A DNA stretch of 64,000 nucleotides, taken from Siphonodentalium dalli. Taxonomy: Eukaryota > Mollusca > Scaphopoda > Gadilida > Siphonodentaliidae. The DNA lies in the NCBI GenBank assembly GCA_032622095.1, contig CP136068.1, forward strand, positions 185,386,796 to 185,450,795. The letters are read 5' to 3'. The position numbers and the translations under genes are program-made. Position 1 is the stretch's first letter. Every line of letters starts with the position of its first letter. Under the pieces are notes generated by a model, which did no database searches, had not been told where the DNA came from, and saw only the letters and a program-made list of their open reading frames with translations. This document shows positions 57,886-64,000 of this stretch, piece by piece.

Positions 57886-59462
57886 TGCTTTTTTGAAGAG
57901 TCTCCCTTTTTTCTTCAGTATCCGGATAAGGCGCTTGTTTAGCCATGGCACGTGGTTGTCTCTTCTCTTTGGTGCCGATGGTATATGTTTATCTATCAGG
58001 CCCTTTATACCATCTCTGAAGGTCTCCCAAATGGTGTTGATTTTGGGATTTCCAGGTATTGTTCTAATTTCTTCAGAGAGGAACCTAAGATATAGTGATA
58101 GGTTAGTCCAGTCAGCCCGGTTGTAGGCGAAGCGTTTCTTTTGTTGTTTTTGTGGTTTTGCATACGGTGTTATCTGACAGTCAGTGACTATGATGTCGTG
58201 GTCCGATATGCCAGGTATGTTGTTGGAGTTCTTTATTAATGAGGTGTTTGTGTTATAACTATATCGAGCAGGTTGTTTTCCCTTGTGGGCTGTCCGTGGG
58301 TTTGAGTCAGACATGTGCGGATACACAGGTCAAGTAATGCTTGTTGGATCTCAGTATCATGTGCCCCTGTTGTTACACAAAGTTTATCCCAGTCGATATT
58401 TGGGCAGTTGAAGTCGCCGCTTAATATGATGTCTTTATATCTTATATCTTGTATGGTATTGAGAGATTCCTCTAGCTGTTTGATGTCATCTAGGTTTCTG
58501 TGGGCCATATAAAAAGATCCGATGTGTTGGGTTTTTTTTATTTGATGTTGTTATCGATGCCCATTCCAGTTCGCAGTTTGTGATCAGATCAAGTTGTTCG
58601 ATAGCTACGATATGTTCATGCGTAGCAATGAAGACACCGCCCCCTCTCGAGCCACGATCATTCCTCAGTGCATTATAGCTTGGTGGGAAAACTTCTGCCG
58701 AGTTTACAGCATCATTTGCTCTTGGTTTACCAGGTTGTATACCTTTAACCCTTTACCCAACAAACCGGCCAAAACCGGCCAATTAAAGCTTCAACAGCCT
58801 AAAATATCTTCGGTCTGTCTCAATAGAACCATACAAATATGGATATCATTGGAACCGGCTCCTTGACCACATTGTGATAGTTACAGTTATGCCCTGTGCC
58901 AATGCATTCTCTTATATATGCGAGTCGACCATAGGTCGCCTCGCATATATATGAGAGAATGCATTGGCCTAAACAAAATCTTTTTTTAACTCTTTTTACC
59001 ATTTTTTCTTACATTCTTTAACAATTTTATAATTTTTAATATGTTAAGCCAATGCATTCTCTTATATATGCGAGGCGACCTATGGTCGACTCGCATATAT
59101 AAGAGAATGCATTGGCAAAGGGCCGTTCTGTTGGGTAAAGGGTTAAGCCATGATTCAGTGCCAATGATTATGTCTGTCTTTGTGTGTTCAATGACTGCTG
59201 CTAATTCTGCTCGGTTTTTCTGTACGCTTCTCCGTCAAAAAGCGGAGGTTCTCCTTCTCCCGCAGTTTATAGAGGCTTGGGACTGATTCGTTTGTTGTGT
59301 CCATTTTTTGTGAGCCTGGTGTATTTGTGCCGGTCTCTCTGTCATTGTTTTTTGTAACAGGGCTGCTTGTATGTAATGGGTCGAATGCTGCAGATGTTGT
59401 GCTTTCCATGGTTGACTCCAGGCAGCTCGTAGGATAGTAGAGTACAGTTGAGTTAAATTCAT
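57886..59462 (-). pseudogene. Decayed LINE ORF2 5' part: EEP endonuclease and linker
   Basis: The minus strand starts around 59462 (MNLTQLYST...). AELAAVIEHTKTDIIIGTES-WL near 59170 is the N-terminal part of the apurinic-type endonuclease. After a MITE it continues with EVFPPSYNALRNDR and GGGVFIATHEH (near 58640), LSGDFNCPNIDW (near 58400), NLLDIVIT and the catalytic SDHD (near 58200), then a linker with HVPWLNKRLIRILKKKGRLF (near 57910). Breaks: a ~30-bp insertion with a stop near 59235, the MITE, a frameshift at an A-run near 58540 and another near 58250. Immediately after this linker comes a second, different linker belonging to the RT-bearing LINE, so the two are separate elements fused head to tail. 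Confidence 0.85.
58745..59146 (-). mobile_element. piggyBac-like MITE, copy 3, inside the LINE endonuclease
   Basis: TTAA|CCCTTTACCCAACA ... TGTTGGGTAAAGGG|TTAA, perfect termini, in opposite orientation to copies 1 and 2. Without it the LINE reads ...GGCACTGAATCATGGCTTAA AGG..., so the target TTAA lay inside the codons following TES-WL of the endonuclease. This gives a clear relative age: MITE after LINE. Confidence 0.9.
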
Positions 59463-59550
59463 AGTTATGAAAGGTGTTATGTTGGTGCGAGTGATGCTAG
59501 GAACAGATACACATCGATTCCGTGTTTATTTAGTATCATTAACGCCCATC
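59463..59550. other. Spacer between LINE and dispersed element
   Basis: About 90 bp with no feature. Confidence 0.4.
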
Positions 59551-60463
59551 GGGTGTATACTGGTGGCTAAATATTAGAAACATGTGGGCCGATGCGTCGA
59601 TTGGACTTTTATAAATAGAAAACTGGTTTTTCCGGTTTATTTATTTAAAAGTCGAACTGCGCGATCAGGAGGCCGGTCACCGGCAAAAGGTATAGTTGGG
59701 AATTTCAATTTCGTTTATTGTCCTTTAGATTATTATATCAATAATGTTGATTTTTGGTTTGTGACAAGCTATGTCAATTACCAATAAAAGAAATTTAAAA
59801 CATAATTTGTAAGTCTTATATTTCAACTTTTATAGATATTTTTCGTTCTGCAGCCGACTGGTGGTTGTGGTCGGAGACGGCCGAGTCGGCCACCGGTTCG
59901 TTAATTAGGTGTTGGTTATTATTGTTATTTTAACGGAATTCTGAGTTGGTCATTCGCGAACCAATATATTTTATATTCTATAATTAAAATCATGGGTATA
60001 TAATATATGATCTTGTTTATGGATATTGTAGCAAGTCTAATCTGGCCGTGTCAAATTGAGCTATAGCGATGGGATTTCTCGCAGGACAACACATTTCGGA
60101 TTTTCGTGGGATGTGTATCTGCTGGATGTCTTATAGTTGCAGTATGTAACAATTATGACCGCGTTAATTGCTTTCGATCTTTAGGTATGAACAATGGCTG
60201 GACCATGCACTCTTGGCGGGAACACAATACCTCCGATTTTGTATCCGCATTTAGAAGCTTTCTGGTGCGGTGAATGAGAAACCTGCAGTAATAAGCCGTA
60301 GTTGTTTGTAATAATTCGAAGGATTAGTTGTTTTAACGGAATTCTGAGGCGGTGAATTCATGTAACCAATATATTTTATATTATAATTTATATTTATGGC
60401 TAATAAAATGATCTTGAGAGCGTTACCATTTCTGGTTATGGTTTTCTTGTTTCCCAGTGCTGA
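59551..60463 (-). mobile_element. ACAAGAAAAC dispersed family, inverted copy
   Basis: Reverse complement of the 33255-34809 type element without its nested TIR insert. The right edge is the family start (CAAGAAAACCATAACCAGAA read on the minus strand). The left edge (TTAACGCCCATCGGGTGTAT) corresponds to the GGTGGCG|TAA terminus. The interior keeps GGTTTCTCATTCACCGCACC, AGCCATTGTTCATACC, CCGAAATGTGTTGTCC and GCGAATGACCAACTCAGAAT (minus strand). A GC-rich palindrome GGCCGAGTCGGCC lies near 59881. Confidence 0.75.
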
Positions 60464-60941
60464 TGAACTAAGTGTATCACTATGGGCGACCTGCAAGACC
60501 AAAATACATGGTATAACTCGTGGTTATAATCCGGGTCGTAAAATTTTACCCAAAGAGATTTAGAGTGAACCATTTATTCACGTCCTTTATGAGCGTAATA
60601 TTGTTGTTGTTTTTTCTTTACTAAAACCAGTGTTCCGGGAGTTTAACTTTAATGATAGCAATTTGGACACGCTAATGCTTGAGTTGTTGTCTTGAATTGA
60701 TGTGTTTGTTTAATTGGCTTTATATGTCGGACCTTAGGCAATGATGTCAATAAGATGTCAGCGCACCCTAGCTTTAATGTCGCGCATTGTTAACTTAACA
60801 TGGTGGTCTCATTACTGATCAGTCTCGAGGCGAATTATCGCTCTTTAGTATTCAAATCATATGCTCGCCTGGCTGTAAACGCGACTGACCCCATGTAACC
60901 TGTTCATAAGTCCCATAGCCAACGTCACCACCCGATATGCA
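60464..60941. other. Non-coding stretch, nothing recognised
   Basis: No repeats, arms or credible frames were found. Confidence 0.4.
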
Positions 60942-61402
60942 TGAGGGTATCACCCCCCCCCCCCCTTGTCGGTACGCGGGATTCAGGGTGTTTTGAAGCC
61001 GTACGCGGGATTCATACCCCGGAATTAACTGGTATTCGGGTTCAAGCAAAACATCTTGGACGCAGGTTTTGATGGCGCAAAATAATATTTTGTGCTAGTT
61101 ATCTGTAAGAATGAGTGGGTAGAATAGCTTCTTGGGCATATTCGACCACCATGCCATCATAAAGTATCATTAATCGTACCATAACGGCCTCATAACGCCC
61201 ACAATACTCTACTCCAATATCATGTCAGGTATACATAATGGATCATAATATGTCTATGTAACTTCTGCTTGTATCTGTCTGATATTAAAACAGTCAATTT
61301 GTATGTCATTTATCGCATATTATTTCTTAAAATGTATTCAGGATTCACCCCCCAAAATTAACTGGTATTCAGGATTCAGGGGAGAGGGGGGTGATACCCT
61401 CA
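60942..61402. mobile_element. TIR element with TGCA target duplication
   Basis: Ends TGAGGGTATCACCCCCC ... GGGGGGTGATACCCTCA with TGCA on both outer sides (60938-60941, 61403-61406). Internal phrases GTACGCGGGATTCA and GGAATTAACTGGTATTCGGG repeat near the left end and reappear as AAATTAACTGGTATTCAGGA near the right end. No transposase frame. TGCA is palindromic, so it may be a preferred target or part of the TIR. Confidence 0.7.
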
Positions 61403-61618
61403 TGCATAGCATTAGCAGATATACATACTTAATGACGGTCATTTTTTTTACCATCTTAGATACCTAGTTGTGTAACGCATACGCCCATCGAGCTCACATC
61501 ACGGTATAATTATACAACTTATTAATGGACACAGTATCGAAAGGGAGACAACCCAACATATAGCTAGGACGTATAAATTTCAGCGAAAAAACGGAGATAT
61601 CTGAAACAATATGTACAA
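61403..61618. other. Spacer, nothing recognised
   Basis: Short AT-rich spacer between two mobile elements. Confidence 0.4.
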
Positions 61619-61995
61619 GAAAACCATGGTCAGAAAAGGTAACGCACTCAAGATCATATATTACATATACCCATGATTGTAATTATAGAATATAAAATAT
61701 ATTGGTTTTGCGAATGACCAACTCAGAAGTCCGTTAAAATAACAACCAGCACCTATAATTAACGAACCGGCGGCCGACTCGGCCGTCTCCGACCACAACC
61801 CCCAGTGGGCTGCAGAACGAAAAATGTCAATAAAAGTTGAAATATATTTTAGACTTACAAATTACCTTTTTCATTTTTTTATTTTGTAATTGGCATAGCT
61901 TATAACAAACCAAAAATCAACATTATTGACATAATGTTAACGACAATAAACGATATTGAAATTCACAACTACACCTTTTACCGGACTCGGCCTCC
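61619..61995 (+). mobile_element. ACAAGAAAAC dispersed family, short direct copy
   Basis: It starts ACAAGAAAACCATGGTCAGA and then jumps to the internal part (GAATATAAAATATATTGGTT, GCGAATGACCAACTCAGAAG, GGCCGACTCGGCC). It is an inverted partner of 59640-60020 over ~360 bp, so the two could pair as arms of a ~2.3-kb inverted repeat. Confidence 0.75.
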
Positions 61996-62105
61996 GGTCG
62001 CAATTTGTGGTTAATTGCCGAATATATCCGTTATATTTAGTCAAATTAAATATCTTCTATTTTGTGTTTAATTTCTGAATATCTCCGTTATTTCGTCAAT
62101 ATTAT
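61996..62105. other. Transition to the terminal satellite
   Basis: Two diverged ~50-bp phrases (AATATATCCGTTATATTTAG..., AATATCTCCGTTATTTCGTC...) before the array begins. Confidence 0.4.
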
Positions 62106-64000
62106 CACCATTTTGTACCCGTGGTCAGTTCAGTGTTAAGATTTATATAACATACATCATGTTGTACCCGTGGTCAGTTCAGTGTTAAGATTTATATAAC
62201 ATACATCATGTTGTACCCGTGGTCAGTTCAGTGTTAAGATTTATATAACATACATCATGTTGTACCCGTGGTCAGTTCAGTGTTAAGATTTATATAACAT
62301 ACACCATGTTGTACCCGTGGTCAGTTCAGTGTTAAGATTTATATAACATACATCATGTTGTACCCGTGGTCAGTTCAGTGTTAAGATTTATATAACATAC
62401 ATCATGTTGTACCCGTGGTCAGTTCAGTGTTAAGATTTATATAACATACACCATGTTGTACCCGTGGTCAGTTCAGTGTTAAGATTTATATAACATACAT
62501 CATGTTGTACCCGTGGTCAGTTCAGTGTTAAGATTTATATAACATACATCATGTTGTACCCGTGGTCAGTTCAGTGTTAAGATTTATATAACATACATCA
62601 TGTTGTACCCGTGGTCAGTTCAGTGTTAAGATTTATATAACATACATCATGTTGTACCCGTGGTGAGGTCAGTATTAAGATTTATATAACATACATCATG
62701 TTGTACCCGTGGTCAGTTCAGTGTTAAGATTTATATAACATACACCATGTTGTACCCGTGGTCAGTTCAGTGTTAAGATTTATATAACATACATCATGTT
62801 GTACCCGTTGTCAGTTCAGTGTTTTATTTAACATACATCATGTTGTATCCATGGTCAGTTCAGTATTAAGATTTATATAACATACATCATGTTGTACCCG
62901 TGGTCAGTTCAGTGTTAAGATTTATATAACATACTTCATGTTGTACCCGTGGTCAGTTCAGTGTTTTATTTAACATACATCATGTTGTATCCATGGTCAG
63001 TTCAGTATTAAGATTTATATAACATACATCATGTTGTACCCGTGGTCAGTTCAGTGTTTTATTTAACATACATCATGTTGTACCCGTGGTCAGTTCAGTG
63101 TTAAGATTTATATAACATACATCATGTTGTACCCGTGGTCAGTTCAGTATTAAGATTTATATAACATACATCATGTTGTACCCGTGGTCAGTTCAGTGTT
63201 AAGATTTATATAACATACATCATGTTGTACCCGTGGTCAGTTCAGTGTTTTATTTAACATACATCATGTTGTATCCATGGTCAGTTCAGTATTAAGATTT
63301 ATATAACATACATCATGTTGTACCCGTGGTCAGTTCAGTATTAAGATTTATATAACATACATCATGTTGTACCCGTGGTCAGTTCAGTGTTTTATTTAAC
63401 ATACATCATGTTGTACCCGTGGTCAGTTCAGTGTTAAGATTTATATAACATACATCATGTTGTACCCGTGGTCAGTTCAGTGTTAAGATTTATATAACAT
63501 ACATCATGTTGTACCCGTGGTCAGGTCAGTATTAAGATTTATATAACATACATCATGTTGTACCCGTGGTCAGTTCAGTGTTAAGATTTATATAACATAC
63601 ATCATGTTGTACCCGTGGTCAGTTCAGTGTTAAGATTTATATAACATACATCATGTTGTACCCGTGGTCAGTTCAGTGTTTTATTTAACATACATCATGT
63701 TGTATCCATGGTCAGTTCAGTATTAAGATTTATATAACATACATCATGTTGTACCCGTGGTCAGTTCAGTATTAAGATTTATATAACATACATCATGTTG
63801 TACCCGTGGTCAGTTCAGTGTTTTATTTAACATACATCATGTTGTACCCGTGGTCAGTTCAGTGTTAAGATTTATATAACATACATCATGTTGTACCCGT
63901 GGTCAGGTCAGTATTAAGATTTATATAACATACATCATGTTGTACCCGTGGTCAGTTCAGTGTTAAGATTTATATAACATACATCATGTTGTACCCGTGG
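62106..64000 (+). repeat. 49-bp satellite, about 39 copies, open at the window end
   Basis: Monomer approximately CATCATGTTGTACCCGTGGT, CAGTTCAGTGTTAAGATTTA, TATAACATA. A shorter form (GTGTTTTATTTAACATA) and a variant TTGTATCCATGGTCAG recur together in a repeating order from ~62820 on, forming multi-monomer blocks. The array continues beyond the window. Confidence 0.95.

Overview
The window looks like non-genic DNA from an AT-rich metazoan nuclear genome. Supporting signs are an exon-like segment with consensus splice sites, decayed non-LTR retrotransposons (EEP endonuclease plus YADD reverse transcriptase), many TIR/MITE elements with recognisable target duplications, a short interstitial CCCTAA tract, and tandem arrays that fill over a third of the sequence. 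The LINE families are of the kind seen in marine invertebrates, and a mollusc is a reasonable guess, but species and phylum are inference only. No intact protein gene is visible.

Layout. 1-8.7 kb: foldback and MITE material, dominated by one ~5 kb structure with long inverted arms (about 3.52-8.65 kb). 8.8-10.6 kb: three LINE remnants. 10.66-11.1 kb: interstitial telomeric repeats and a 158-bp near-perfect palindrome. 11.5-23.8 kb: minisatellites, a ~630-bp tandem repeat, piggyBac-like, two-hairpin and 9-bp-TSD TIR elements. 23.9-28.09 kb: a 49-bp then ~44-bp satellite, apparently seeded from a tRNA-like (SINE-like) sequence, ending 37 bp before the best coding exon candidate (28125-28305, + strand, product unknown). 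29.2-31.8 kb: 36-, ~47- and ~68-bp arrays and diverged duplications.

31.6-41.5 kb: a tandem duplication with a unit of exactly 6,685 bp. Its second copy lacks a 3,854-bp segment that is flanked by TAA in the first copy, so filled and empty sites of a mobile insertion sit side by side. The duplication breakpoint falls inside a hAT-like element whose intact version (8-bp TSD) is in the second copy.

41.75-55.2 kb: ~13.45 kb of a 20-bp satellite with extreme G-over-C strand asymmetry and 1.44-kb and 1.78-kb higher-order duplications. 55.2-59.46 kb, minus strand: two decayed LINEs joined head to tail (an RT-bearing one and an endonuclease-bearing one); a piggyBac-like MITE sits in the endonuclease coding region. 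59.5-62.0 kb: inverted copies of the dispersed family that also forms the 3,854-bp insertion, plus a TIR element. 62.1 kb to the window end: another 49-bp satellite.

The elements do not form a pathway. What the region records is nested insertion, foldback amplification and satellite expansion, probably in intergenic or intronic sequence.
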